Assembly: GCF_000455265.1 (NCBI RefSeq)
Contig: NZ_HG005139.1
Location: forward strand, 1,038,842-1,102,841
DNA from: Paenibacillus antibioticophila
GTDB taxonomy: Bacteria > Bacillota > Bacilli > Paenibacillales > Paenibacillaceae
Direction: 5' to 3'
DNA: 64,000 nt
Shown piece by piece: positions 23,967 to 33,261 of this stretch. The notes below the pieces were generated by a model. That model saw only the letters and a program-made list of their open reading frames with translations, was not told the origin of the DNA and made no database searches. Position numbers and translations under genes: made by a program. Positions within the stretch are counted from its first letter, which is position 1. The number at the start of each line of letters is the position of its first letter.

Positions 23967-24283
23967 AACAGCTTTTCTCCATTTCCAAGTTAATTAGTCG
24001 GGATACTAAAAGTATAGCGACCTCTCTCGTTTATTTCCAGCTATTTTCATCAGAATAATAAACTTAATTCCAAAAATAAACTTTTTAACACCGAATTTGC
24101 TGAATACATAGTTTGATTATGAGGTAATAACGGAATTTTTACAATTAATTTTATAACTTTAATCCAAAATGAAATTAATTATGTTAAACTGATAATAGTT
24201 CAAGCTCAAAAGCTGAGTTTTTGAGCTACCTCTATAGAATCATTACACGTATACGAAGACATAAGATTGAAGGGTGAAATGAA
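23967..24283. other. AT-rich divergent intergenic region
   Basis: The 317 bp between the ROK gene and the CHR transporter genes contain no open gene. The one clear element is a 25-base inverted repeat at 24203-24227 (AGCTCAAAA-GCTGAGT-TTTTGAGCT), about 57 bases before the CHR start. It could be an operator or a small attenuator hairpin. Promoters were not distinct enough to call. Confidence 0.5.
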
Positions 24284-24919
24284 ATGAAGCAGGGTCTGTT
24301 TCAAAGGTTGGATTTGCTATGGCGTATTTTTAAAGTGTTTTTCAAAATTGGACCGTCCACCTTTGGCGGCGGGTATGCGATGATTGCGACTATTGAACAG
24401 GAAATCGTACAAAAGAAGGGCTGGATGAACGAGGAGGAGATGGGCGATATGATCTCTGTATCCGGCTCGGCTCCAGGCGGAGTGGCGGTGAACAGTGCGG
24501 CATTTATCGGCTATCGGCTCGGCGGAGTTGCAGGTGCGCTGGTGGCCGTCATCGCGATTACGCTCCCAACCTTCCTGATCGTCTTCCTCCTTAGCTATTT
24601 GAGCTTCATGTTTAAGGATCATGGAAAGGTGCAAGCCGCGCTGAAGGGGATTCATGCCGCGGTAGTCGCCCTGATTATTGTAGCTGCCAAAAAGATGTGG
24701 AAAACGGCGATTCTGGATGCAGCCACCTTGATTTTGGCGGCGGTATCGTTAATCCTTCTGCTGTTCACCGGGATCCATTCCTTCTATTTGATTCTTGGCG
24801 GACCGATCATTGGAATTCTTGTTGTGCTGTTCAAGCAAAAGCGCGGGATGAGTGTGAAGACCGAGAAGACAAGACCTGAACAACACCACGAGCTGCAATT
24901 TCCTGAATACTACATCTAA
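24284..24919 (+). CDS. CHR-family (chromate/anion) transporter half, first subunit
   Basis: A 211-residue membrane protein with one CHR domain: FKIGPSTFGGGYAMIATIEQ near the N-terminus, then GDMISVSGSAPGGVAVNSAA and several hydrophobic segments. Short CHR proteins work as heterodimeric pairs, as in the Bacillus YwrA/YwrB (ChrS/ChrT) type, and the second half is encoded next. Family members move chromate and are linked to sulfate. ATG 24284 is preceded by AAGGGTGAAATGAA. Its position between a sulfatase-maturating enzyme and a sulfatase suggests sulfate export as an alternative role. Confidence 0.85.
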   Translation: MKQGLFQRLDLLWRIFKVFFKIGPSTFGGGYAMIATIEQEIVQKKGWMNEEEMGDMISVSGSAPGGVAVNSAAFIGYRLGGVAGALVAVIAITLPTFLIVFLLSYLSFMFKDHGKVQAALKGIHAAVVALIIVAAKKMWKTAILDAATLILAAVSLILLLFTGIHSFYLILGGPIIGILVVLFKQKRGMSVKTEKTRPEQHHELQFPEYYI

Positions 24920-24933
24920 AGGGTGGTCATCAC

Positions 24934-25467
24934 ATGCTGTGGCAATTATTTATTGTTTTTTTCAAGGTGGGGTTAATTTCCTTTGGCGGCGGTTATGCGG
25001 TCATTACCTTAATTCAACGCGAGGTCTCCGACAAGGGCTGGATCGGAAATACGGAATTTCAGGAAATCGTCTCACTGGCGGGAATGGCCCCCGGCTCCAT
25101 CGCTACGAATACGGCCACGTTGATCGGATACTCGGAGGCAGGTATTTTTGGGGCAATTGCAGCAACCCTCGGCATTATTTTACCTTCCTTAATGATCGTT
25201 ATCCTGATTGCGGCGTTCTTCCTGCGGCTGCAGGGGAACCGTTGGGTGCGCTCCTCATTCTACGGGCTGCGTCCGATTGTGACCGGATTGATTATTTATG
25301 CAGCGATCCACTTTGGCCTGAGCGGCCGTACGGAGAGCTGGCTCAGTTGGTCCATGGCAGGGATGCTTCTGATCTGCGGCGGCTGTCTGCTGCTGGTTAT
25401 GAAGTATAAGGTGCATCCGTTTGGCGTTATTCTTTTGTCTGCTATAGCGGGAATTGTACTATTTTAA
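24934..25467 (+). CDS. CHR-family (chromate/anion) transporter half, second subunit
   Basis: A 177-residue partner CHR domain: FFKVGLISFGGGYAVITLIQ, then IVSLAGMAPGSIATNTATLI, mirroring the first subunit (FGGGYA and APG motifs). It has about six hydrophobic segments. It starts 14 bp after the first subunit with GGGTGG upstream, so the two are co-translated and presumably assemble antiparallel. A strong hairpin terminator follows directly. Chromate resistance is the textbook role; see the finding on sulfate for the alternative. Confidence 0.85.
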   Translation: MLWQLFIVFFKVGLISFGGGYAVITLIQREVSDKGWIGNTEFQEIVSLAGMAPGSIATNTATLIGYSEAGIFGAIAATLGIILPSLMIVILIAAFFLRLQGNRWVRSSFYGLRPIVTGLIIYAAIHFGLSGRTESWLSWSMAGMLLICGGCLLLVMKYKVHPFGVILLSAIAGIVLF

Positions 25468-25474
25468 AAAAATA

Positions 25475-25519
25475 AAAAGCGTGAGCGAAGGGATACACCC
25501 TTGGCCCACGCTTTTTTTG
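25475..25519. terminator. Bidirectional terminator between CHR genes and sulfatase gene
   Basis: AAAAAGCGTGAGCGAAGGG pairs with CCCTTGGCCCACGCTTTTTTT with one or two mismatches. T runs on both strands serve the convergent genes. Confidence 0.88.
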
Positions 25520-25534
25520 CTTCATTATGATTCA

Positions 25535-27073
25535 TCAGGCGTGATGAATTCTCGGCATCGGCAACGGCTCTTTCCCGAGCTCGGCCCATGCATATTTCAG
25601 TAACAGCTCGGTCTTGAGCTTCGCGTACTCCGGCTCATCCCACAGATTGTGAAGCTCGTTCGGATCCTCCTGGAGATCAAAGATCTCCCCGTAGGTCTGA
25701 TTATAGTAGACCGTTATTTTGTACCGTGCATCCACATAAGTCTTCTGGTGTATCGTTGTCGGTTCATGCCGGAATTCGCAGATGGCATGATCACGAGCCT
25801 GGCTCTTGCGTCCGAGCCATACGTCCTTCTGGTCAACCCCGGTCATGGTAGGCGGAATCGGAAGACCGCTAAAGGACAGGAAGGTTGGAGCAAGGTCGAC
25901 GAGTGATTGAATGGAATCGGACCATCTGCCGGCCGGGACATGTCCGGGATAGCGGACGATGAACGGGAGCTTGATCAGGTCCTCATAGTGGAAGCCGCCC
26001 TTGGCTTGAAGACCATGCTGTCCGAAGAAGTGTCCGTGGTCCGTCGTAAACACGACCAGCGTATGGTCGGCTAGCCCTAGTGCGTCGAGCTTGTCAAGAA
26101 TTTTACCGATGTATTTGTCCATCATGCTGATCATGCCGTAATAGACGGCGACCAGCTTCTTCTTGTCATACTCGGTCAGTCTTGCCTTATCCCCGTATTC
26201 ATAATAGTGATGAGACCTGTAGCCATGAATGCCGAACCCGGTCTCCATCCAATGGGAGAAGTCGGGGTTGTCCTCCTGTGTCATGCCGAAGTGAGGCGGG
26301 TTCTTATCATGCTCCCCGGGCACCAGCCCCGGTATGGTAAGCTGATCCGGATCATACATCGTATCCCAGGGCTCAGGCACCAAATATTCCGGATGGGGAT
26401 CGAAGAAGCTTGCCCAGAGGAAGAAGGGTTCATCCGATTGCTGATGCTCTTCCAGCCGCGCATTGGTCCGCTCGGCAATCCAGGTGTTGTAGTGATATTT
26501 CTCCGGGATCGGCCATTTGTAAGTAACAGACGGATCCATTGTGCCGGTCGGAGGGAGGAAGTAGTCTCTCCAGTTGTGGCAGCCCTGCTCCTCAAGCCAC
26601 AAGGCGTAATGTTGGCCGACATGAGCTTCATTTGTATGATTTCGTGCCAGCTCCACATGGTCAAATCCGTAGAAGGATTCGTTAAAGCCCTTCCAATATT
26701 CCAGATCCTGAAGAATCGGATAAGCCTCCTTCGAATCGTATTCCTCGGTAGACTTCAGAGGCTGGAAATGGGCCTTGCCGATCAAGGAGGTCTGATAGCC
26801 GGCCTTGCTGAAATCCTCGCCAACCGTATGCCGGTCCTCGAGCAGCTTGGTTCCCAGTGTCCAGGCGCCGTGCTGACTTGGATACATGCCGGTAATGATC
26901 GAGGAACGGCTCGGCGTACAGGTTGGATTCGGACAGTAGGCGCGGCCAAAGGTCGTTCCTTGCTGAGCCAGACGATCCAGATTAGGGGTAGAGATCTCGG
27001 ATTGGAAAGCGCCGATCGTATTCCAGTGCTGTTGGTCGCTTGTAATTAGTAAAATGTTAGGTCTACTAGACAA
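25535..27073 (-). CDS. Cys-type sulfatase (arylsulfatase/alkaline-phosphatase superfamily), cytoplasmic
   Basis: A 512-residue sulfatase. PNILLITSDQQ gives the N-terminal metal-ligand Asp; Cys52 in CTPSRSSIITG is the residue converted to formylglycine (C-x-P-x-R motif); FTTDHGHFFGQHGL supplies the later metal ligands; FHYEDLIKLPFIVRYPG is a typical family segment. There is no signal peptide, so it acts in the cytoplasm on imported sulfate esters. Maturation needs the radical-SAM enzyme encoded at 21480-22736. It is divergent from an AraC-type regulator gene, its likely controller. The substrate is unknown; neighbouring GH51 and GH2 genes point to a sulfated plant or algal oligosaccharide. Confidence 0.88.
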   Translation of the reverse strand: MSSRPNILLITSDQQHWNTIGAFQSEISTPNLDRLAQQGTTFGRAYCPNPTCTPSRSSIITGMYPSQHGAWTLGTKLLEDRHTVGEDFSKAGYQTSLIGKAHFQPLKSTEEYDSKEAYPILQDLEYWKGFNESFYGFDHVELARNHTNEAHVGQHYALWLEEQGCHNWRDYFLPPTGTMDPSVTYKWPIPEKYHYNTWIAERTNARLEEHQQSDEPFFLWASFFDPHPEYLVPEPWDTMYDPDQLTIPGLVPGEHDKNPPHFGMTQEDNPDFSHWMETGFGIHGYRSHHYYEYGDKARLTEYDKKKLVAVYYGMISMMDKYIGKILDKLDALGLADHTLVVFTTDHGHFFGQHGLQAKGGFHYEDLIKLPFIVRYPGHVPAGRWSDSIQSLVDLAPTFLSFSGLPIPPTMTGVDQKDVWLGRKSQARDHAICEFRHEPTTIHQKTYVDARYKITVYYNQTYGEIFDLQEDPNELHNLWDEPEYAKLKTELLLKYAWAELGKEPLPMPRIHHA

Positions 27074-27176
27074 TTCTTATCGCCTCCTATTATGATAATA
27101 TTGAATTGTACGTGATTTTCAAATAGCTTAGTGTTAGGTTGGGGTTGTCATTTTGTTAGATATTGGGGGAAGTAGG

Positions 27177-28055
27177 ATGTCTGTAAGGTTAAGGGAGTTA
27201 CAGGAATATGAACATGAATATGCCGACTTTATCTATTACACGCCTGGCGATCTGGACCGGGAAGGACAGCTATGGCCCGTTCGGGCGGGACGAACGATTG
27301 CCAAGCCGAATTATCAGGTAGGACCCAAGCGGATCGAATGCTTTAGCCTTCATCTGATCCTGGAGGGAACAGTCGTCCTGGAGTTTGAGGGACAGCGAAC
27401 CGAGCTCGGCAAGGATGATTTATTCTGTCTGTTTCCGAATCAAACTTATCATTATTATACGATCCCGGGGGAAGCACCGCTGCAGATGAATTGGATTGCG
27501 CTGGACGGCAGCCGGATTTTGAGCTTATTGAAGCTGGCAGGACTGACACCGGAGAAGCCCTACAGTATGAAGCGTGTTACGCCTCAGCTTAAGCTTGCGG
27601 CAGAGCGTATGCTTGCTTCCATGGCGAAGTTTGAACGGTGGAATCCGGCTCTTTCCTTGGAGCTTCAAGGACTGGCCTGCGAAATATTGTCCGGGCTGAT
27701 GCCGCCAGCGTCCCGCGGACATGATTCGGAGCCTGCCGGATGGATTCGCGAATGTATGGAGTTTATGGATCTTCATGCTACGGAGGGGATTTCGGTTCAG
27801 CAGGTGGCTTCTTTTGCCGGAGTTCATCGTTCGTACTTCTCGAATGCCTTCACCAATCAGGTAGGCGTATCTCCGCAAAAGTATATTCAGCACATACGGA
27901 TGGAGAAGGCGAAACAACTGCTTGTCGGCACGGATGCGACCGTCACGGAAATTGCGCTTTCCCTCGGTTATCCGAACTTGTATACGTTTACCCGGGCATT
28001 CAAGGCCTATTATAAGACGACGCCGCTCTATGTCAGAGCTTCCGGCAGCAATTAA
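27177..28055 (+). CDS. AraC-family regulator beside the sulfatase gene
   Basis: A 292-residue one-component regulator with an N-terminal cupin-like sensing domain (HLILEGTVVLEFEGQRTELG; about residues 55-100) and two C-terminal helix-turn-helix units (about 195-290): SVQQVASFAGVHRSYFSNAF and TVTEIALSLGYPNLYTFTRA. ATG 27177 has GGGGGAAG upstream; an upstream in-frame TTG lacks a good ribosome binding site. It is transcribed away from the sulfatase gene with 103 bp between the two genes, the usual arrangement for an activator of the divergent gene. A two-component system follows on the same strand. Confidence 0.83.
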   Translation: MSVRLRELQEYEHEYADFIYYTPGDLDREGQLWPVRAGRTIAKPNYQVGPKRIECFSLHLILEGTVVLEFEGQRTELGKDDLFCLFPNQTYHYYTIPGEAPLQMNWIALDGSRILSLLKLAGLTPEKPYSMKRVTPQLKLAAERMLASMAKFERWNPALSLELQGLACEILSGLMPPASRGHDSEPAGWIRECMEFMDLHATEGISVQQVASFAGVHRSYFSNAFTNQVGVSPQKYIQHIRMEKAKQLLVGTDATVTEIALSLGYPNLYTFTRAFKAYYKTTPLYVRASGSN

Positions 28056-28072
28056 TTTTATCAGATGTTTTT

Positions 28073-28086
28073 TGATAACGCTTTCG
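28073..28086. promoter_or_regulatory. cre-like site (CcpA operator)
   Basis: TGATAACGCTTTCG matches the cre consensus TGWAARCGYTWNCW except at two positions. It lies 33 bp before the sensor kinase start codon. Confidence 0.4.
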
Positions 28087-28118
28087 CAATTGATTTTCTC
28101 CGCAAGGGAGTGGTTGAA

Positions 28119-29918
28119 ATGTCCATCACATCGATTCGCAATAAAATTTCACTGAAGCTGGGTATTCAGGGGAAAATCTTCATGACCTTCGGGCTGCTCA
28201 GCCTGCTCTCGATCGTGACGATCACGGTTATTATCTATGTCAATATGCGGGACACAATCAAACATAATGCAATAACCTCCGTGGAGGATAGTATCCGCCA
28301 GGCGGATGAAACGCTGAACCTGATGCTGGAGGAGATTGATCGGCTCAATACGGTTGCGGTTACCAACAAGAATACGGTCATCGATACCGTACTGAGCCCC
28401 AGCGAGGAGATCAGCTATGAATGGTTCCTGGAACAGAAGCAGATCAATGATTTCTTGTCCGGTCTGATCGGCTATAAGCCTTATATTTCGCGGATCGCAG
28501 TGATCGGGTTGAACGGAAAGGTATTCTTTACAGGCAGCCCGTGGATCGACCGCAATTTTCTGGAGACGAGCACGATGAAATTCATGCTGGACAACGGGGA
28601 GCGACATGCTTATTTCAAGCAGACAGGCACTTCGGACGCGATTTCCGTAGGACGGGTCATTCGTTATAACCGGGAGACGATTGGAGTTGTCATGGTTGAC
28701 ATGAAATATGACTTCATCCGCAATACTTACGGGGTAAAGCCGACGGCGGACAGCGTGCTTTATGTTCTGGACGAACGGATGGAGCTGGTGTACCAGTCTG
28801 ATTCCGCACCGGCTTCGCTTTCTCCCCAAATGGAGGATATCATCTATCGCAATCCCCAGGCTTCCGAGATCAAGGAGGCGGAAGAGCGGACCATTGACGG
28901 CAAATCCTACATTGTCGTCAGCCGCCGTTCCGAGCATACCGGATGGATCACGCGAGCCTTTATTCCTCTCGACTCTCTGTTGAGCGAGTCTGCAAGAATC
29001 CGCAATCTGCTGATCGAGGTCGCAATTATTATTTTTGCCGTGGTGCTGTTAGGCGCACTTCAGCTGTCATCGCGGACAACCCTGCAAATCCGCCGTCTGA
29101 AGACCATGATGATGCGGGTCAAGGATGGAAATTTATCGCTTCCCCATGCTGAAATCAAGACGAAGGATGAAATTGGCGATCTGTACCGGGTGTTCATCAG
29201 CATGATCGATGAGCTGAAGCGATTGATGCAGGACATCCGGATCAGTGAACAGGCGAAGCGGGAGGCGGAGCTGACCGCATTACAGGCCCAGATCCGTCCG
29301 CACTTTCTCTACAATTCCCTTAATACGATCAAATATTTGGCCCATCTGAATTCCGTACCCAATATCGAAGAGGTATCCGGCTCCTTAATCGAGCTGATGA
29401 GAGGCGTACTCGGAAACTCCAGTGAGTTCCTTACGGTCAGGGAGGAATTGGATTATGTCAATTGCTATATATCCATTGTGAAATACAAATATATGGGACC
29501 GATTCCGGTTCAAATTCAGGTGGAGGATGATGCTCTACTGCAATGCAGGGTGCTGAAGCTGATGCTGCAGCCGATTGTGGAGAATGCCGTCCAGCATGGA
29601 ATCAACGCTCTGCAAAAGGAAGGGCTCATCCTGATTCGGGTCTATGAGGATGGCGGTGATCTATTGATTGAAGTTATGGATAATGGCCCGGGAATGTCCC
29701 AGGAAAAGATGGATTCATTGCTCGGAGAAGCAGACAAGGAGGAGAGTCCGTCACGCTTTAGCGGCATGGGGGTGCGAAATGTGCATGAGCGTATTCGTCT
29801 GATGTACGGCGAACCCTACGGTGTCAAGCTGTTTAGCGAGAAAGGACTTTATACGAAGGTCGAAATCAGGTTTCCGAAATTAGGCGCAGCCCCCAAACTA
29901 CCCCAAGAGGTGAACTGA
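28119..29918 (+). CDS. YesM-type sensor histidine kinase
   Basis: A 599-residue membrane sensor: transmembrane helix about 20-42, an extracellular Cache-like domain (about 45-290), a second helix (about 295-315), HAMP, then the HisKA_7TM/YesM-type phosphoacceptor region with His395 in RPHFLYNSLNTIKYL, and an HATPase domain (N-box PIVENAVQHGINAL about 484; G-box DNGPGM about 520). It should sense a sugar or a binding-protein complex outside and phosphorylate the response regulator encoded immediately downstream. ATG 28119 has AAGGGAG 8 bases upstream. The next gene starts at the base after its stop, so the pair is tightly coupled. Confidence 0.88.
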   Translation: MSITSIRNKISLKLGIQGKIFMTFGLLSLLSIVTITVIIYVNMRDTIKHNAITSVEDSIRQADETLNLMLEEIDRLNTVAVTNKNTVIDTVLSPSEEISYEWFLEQKQINDFLSGLIGYKPYISRIAVIGLNGKVFFTGSPWIDRNFLETSTMKFMLDNGERHAYFKQTGTSDAISVGRVIRYNRETIGVVMVDMKYDFIRNTYGVKPTADSVLYVLDERMELVYQSDSAPASLSPQMEDIIYRNPQASEIKEAEERTIDGKSYIVVSRRSEHTGWITRAFIPLDSLLSESARIRNLLIEVAIIIFAVVLLGALQLSSRTTLQIRRLKTMMMRVKDGNLSLPHAEIKTKDEIGDLYRVFISMIDELKRLMQDIRISEQAKREAELTALQAQIRPHFLYNSLNTIKYLAHLNSVPNIEEVSGSLIELMRGVLGNSSEFLTVREELDYVNCYISIVKYKYMGPIPVQIQVEDDALLQCRVLKLMLQPIVENAVQHGINALQKEGLILIRVYEDGGDLLIEVMDNGPGMSQEKMDSLLGEADKEESPSRFSGMGVRNVHERIRLMYGEPYGVKLFSEKGLYTKVEIRFPKLGAAPKLPQEVN

Positions 29919-31532
29919 ATGATGTATCAGGTATTGATTGTAGATGATGAAGCATTGGTTCATCACCACCTTTGGACCATGATCGAGTGGGAGCATTACG
30001 GGTTCGAACTATGCGGTGAAGCCTACAGCGGCTCGATGGCCCTCCAGCTTATTGAGAGGATCCGGCCGCAGATTGCCATTATCGATATTAATATGCCCGG
30101 AATGAATGGGGTGGAGCTTCAGGGAGAAATTCGGCGGCGCTATCCCGAGATCGTGACGATCATGCTTAGCAGCTATGATGATTATGATTATGTGCGCGAG
30201 TGCTTGAGAAATGGCGCCATGGATTATCTGCTGAAGCATCGGCTGAATGAGCAGTCGCTCATCACGATTATGAACCGGGCTGTTAAGGAGCTGGAGGAGG
30301 CGAATACGGCAGTTTCCTCCAAATCTGCACAAGAAGTGGAAGGAGAAAGCCGGAGGAATGAGCTGCTGCGCGAGTACCTGTCACATCTGCTTACAGGAAA
30401 GCCCGGCGCCGCTCAGGAGCTTCAAGCTTATGTCGCTCGGCATCGATTTTTCGAGGGCGCTGTGTGCTATGCGGCGGCGGCAGTACAAATTATTCCTTTC
30501 CTCCTGCTCACCGGATCCCAAAGTGATGTGCAGACGAATCGACTGGTCCGGCAAGCTGTGGAGCTTACGCAGCAAACCCTTGGGGATCCGTCGGAGAGTC
30601 TGGCTGTCTACGTCGAGAACGGTCGTTTGGCTGTGATCTTTGCGTTCAAAAATAGAAGCGAGCAAGCTGCCTCCAGTGAAGCGGAACGCTTGATGAGTCA
30701 TGTTATACATTCGCTGGAGCTGTTCTTGAATCTGAAATGTACGTATGCGGTGGGTCATATCTGCGGCGGCCTGGCCAGGCTTGAAGCGAGCTACCATGCT
30801 GCTGAGCGGGTCATTGATGCGACTCCCTCCTTGAAGGAGACTACGGCGAGTCCGGCAAATACTTCCCGGCTCTCCTTAACGATTGAGGAGCAGAAGCAGC
30901 TACTTCTATCCATGGAGCGGCTGGATAAGGAAGGCGTGCAGCGTTCGCTCGCAGCGGTGTTCGCTGCGATTCGAAAGCATCCGCTTCATTCGCAGAGCGT
31001 CCAGATGATGATCAGCGAGCTGCTGTCCATCGGAGAGAAGGCGCTTCCGCGGGAGGCGGGCGGATCGGAAGAGCTGCCGTCTCGCGAGGAGCTTGGAAGG
31101 CTTGGGAGCATGGAGGGGCTGGAGGCGTGGCTGTACGATTATTTCGACCAGTTATTGAATTTGCTTCGCCAGCGCCAAGCTGCCGGTCCCTACTCCCGGC
31201 ATGTGTCACAGACGATTTTGCTTATTCTCGAACGATATCCCAGCTTCATTACGCTGGAGCTGGCAGCGGGAGCTATTGGCCTTAACCCCTCCTATTTAAG
31301 CAGAATATTCAAAGAGGAGACTCAGATGACCTTTTCCGAATATGTAAACCGGGTTCGCATTGATGCGAGCTGCAAGCTGCTTGAGAGCGGAAAGTATTCG
31401 ATCAAGCAGATCAGCAGCCAGGTCGGCTTTACGACCTATAACTATTTTTTCAAGGTATTCAAGGAGCTGACGGGGATGACTCCCCATGCTTATGTGGCAC
31501 GTCCGTCCGGTCGGGATGATTCCGTAAAATAA
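29919..31532 (+). CDS. YesN-type response regulator with AraC output domain
   Basis: A 537-residue transcription factor: receiver domain (about 1-120) with acidic pocket D9-D10 (LIVDDEA) and phospho-acceptor Asp56 (IIDINMPG); a long variable middle region; and AraC-type HTH units at about 435-530 (ELAAGAIGLNPSYLSRIFKE and SIKQISSQVGFTTYNYFFKV). The start is ATGATG directly after the kinase stop, with AAGAGG upstream. The adjacent binding-protein/permease operon is the obvious target. The next gene begins about 120 bp downstream after a cre-like site. Confidence 0.87.
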   Translation: MMYQVLIVDDEALVHHHLWTMIEWEHYGFELCGEAYSGSMALQLIERIRPQIAIIDINMPGMNGVELQGEIRRRYPEIVTIMLSSYDDYDYVRECLRNGAMDYLLKHRLNEQSLITIMNRAVKELEEANTAVSSKSAQEVEGESRRNELLREYLSHLLTGKPGAAQELQAYVARHRFFEGAVCYAAAAVQIIPFLLLTGSQSDVQTNRLVRQAVELTQQTLGDPSESLAVYVENGRLAVIFAFKNRSEQAASSEAERLMSHVIHSLELFLNLKCTYAVGHICGGLARLEASYHAAERVIDATPSLKETTASPANTSRLSLTIEEQKQLLLSMERLDKEGVQRSLAAVFAAIRKHPLHSQSVQMMISELLSIGEKALPREAGGSEELPSREELGRLGSMEGLEAWLYDYFDQLLNLLRQRQAAGPYSRHVSQTILLILERYPSFITLELAAGAIGLNPSYLSRIFKEETQMTFSEYVNRVRIDASCKLLESGKYSIKQISSQVGFTTYNYFFKVFKELTGMTPHAYVARPSGRDDSVK

Positions 31533-31600
31533 GTATAGTAAATAGTCATATATGTGGAATTTGCAGTTTGGACGACTGCATTATAATAAATTCACATCAC

Positions 31601-31614
31601 GGGAAACGCTTACA
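31601..31614. promoter_or_regulatory. cre-like site before the first sugar ABC operon
   Basis: GGGAAACGCTTACA matches the cre consensus TGWAARCGYTWNCW with two mismatches at the 5' end. It lies 41 bp upstream of the lipoprotein start, so carbon-catabolite repression of the ABC/GH51/GH2 operon is likely. Confidence 0.5.
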
Positions 31615-31654
31615 TGACAAAGGAAAGCGACAAGATGAAGGAGGTCAATTAGTA

Positions 31655-33229
31655 ATGCAAAGACAATGGAGAAGAACGGCGATGAGCTTGATGATCATTG
31701 CTGCTCTCGCGCTCGGAGGCTGCAGCACGGGCGGAAACAGCAACAAGGAAGCCGCCACTCAGGGATCGGGTGAGGAGTTGACGGTGAGTAAGGATGGATT
31801 TCCGATTGTGCAGGAGCCAGTGAAGCTAAAAATGTTTACACGTATCGCTCCTGTCAATGGTCCTTTTAAGGACATGCCGGTGTTCCAGGATTACGAGAAA
31901 TTGAGCAATGTCCAAATGGAATTCATCGAAGCGCCGACAGACGGCTTTGCCGAGAAGAAGAACCTGCTGTTCGCATCCAATGAATTGCCTGACATCATGT
32001 ATCGCTCAAATATTACACCATTGGAAGCCGTTCGTTACGGATCTGGCGGACAACTGATTCCGCTGGAGAATCTGATTGAGGAATATGCTCCGAATCTTAA
32101 AAAGTTGATGGAAGAATACCCGGAAATCCGTGCATCGATTACGACGCCCGAGGGACACATTTATACAATTCCGGGGATTGTTACGCTGGATGCAGCCCGG
32201 ACGGACAAGAGATGGATCAATACGGCCTGGCTGGAGAAGTTGAACCTGAAGGTGCCTGAGACTCTTGATGAACTGTATGACGCATTGGTTGCCTTCCGTG
32301 ATCAGGACCCGAACGGGAACGGACAGCAGGATGAAATTCCGCTTACGGCCCGTACCGGACTTCCTATTGTCGTTGCGATGAGCGGCTCGTTCGGACTGGA
32401 CCAGCAATTCGGCTATAACATTAATATTAACGACGATAAAGTTGAAATCTGGATGGGCAGCGAGCGCAACAAAGAATTGCTTATGTTCTTGAACAAGCTG
32501 TACGCGGAGAATCTCTTGGATCATGAAGTATTCTCCCACACGGAAGCGCAATATTTGGCAAAACAAGGCTCCGGAAATACAGGTATTTTCTTTGATCAGA
32601 CAAATAACAACTTCTTGCCAATCTCGGATCAATATACAGGGATTGCACCGTTTGAAGGCCCGCATGGCGACCGCCTGCAAAGCCAGGGAGCTCCTGTGCC
32701 GCGTGACCAAGGCGCATTTGCCATCACTTCGGTGAACAAGTATCCGGAAGTATCGATGCGCTGGATCGACTATTTCTACAGTGATGAAGGCTCGACCCTG
32801 CTCAGATTCGGCCGGGAAGGCGAGCATTATGAGCTGGTGGATGGAATTCCAACGTACAAGCCTGAATTCTCCACAGCCGAGACGCAGCCGAAGCTTACAC
32901 CATATGCCGGCGGAGGCGCGCCTCACCTGATCAGTGAATATGTCGGCTCGTATATCAACCCTCCGCAAGTACAGGAGGCGCAGGATACGCTGACTCCGTT
33001 CATGCCGAAAATCCGTTATGCGGCACCAATGTTCGATGAAGCAACAGCTCAAAAGGTGAACACGCTTCGCAATGATATCGATAAGTACTATGAAGAGCAA
33101 AGCACGAAATTTATTGCGGGTGCGTTGAGCTTTGACAAGTGGGAAGAGTTCCAATCCACGCTTAAAAAGATGAACATTGAAGAGCTTCAACAAATCTATC
33201 AAGACGCTTACGACAAAATGGCTAAATAG
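31655..33229 (+). CDS. Sugar ABC transporter substrate-binding lipoprotein (LplA-like)
   Basis: A 524-residue lipoprotein: charged start MQRQWRRT, hydrophobic core, and lipobox ALGGC at about residue 23-27. A family-1 type solute-binding fold follows (KLKMFTRIAPVNGPFKDMPV, LPDIMYRSN, WLEKLNLKVPETLDELYDAL). The length is typical for LplA/YtcQ-like proteins that bind oligosaccharides. ATG 31655 has AAGGAGG; the in-frame upstream extension has no ribosome binding site. It heads an operon with two permeases, GH51 and GH2, so the ligand is probably an arabinose-containing oligosaccharide. Confidence 0.87.
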   Translation: MQRQWRRTAMSLMIIAALALGGCSTGGNSNKEAATQGSGEELTVSKDGFPIVQEPVKLKMFTRIAPVNGPFKDMPVFQDYEKLSNVQMEFIEAPTDGFAEKKNLLFASNELPDIMYRSNITPLEAVRYGSGGQLIPLENLIEEYAPNLKKLMEEYPEIRASITTPEGHIYTIPGIVTLDAARTDKRWINTAWLEKLNLKVPETLDELYDALVAFRDQDPNGNGQQDEIPLTARTGLPIVVAMSGSFGLDQQFGYNININDDKVEIWMGSERNKELLMFLNKLYAENLLDHEVFSHTEAQYLAKQGSGNTGIFFDQTNNNFLPISDQYTGIAPFEGPHGDRLQSQGAPVPRDQGAFAITSVNKYPEVSMRWIDYFYSDEGSTLLRFGREGEHYELVDGIPTYKPEFSTAETQPKLTPYAGGGAPHLISEYVGSYINPPQVQEAQDTLTPFMPKIRYAAPMFDEATAQKVNTLRNDIDKYYEEQSTKFIAGALSFDKWEEFQSTLKKMNIEELQQIYQDAYDKMAK

Positions 33230-33261
33230 GCAGAACCTCTATGGGATAGGAGTGGATGTTC

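Noticed and set aside
32006..33202. Long open frame antisense to the binding-protein gene
   Set aside because: Shadow of a well-supported lipoprotein gene on the other strand; no domain recognised and no ribosome binding site.
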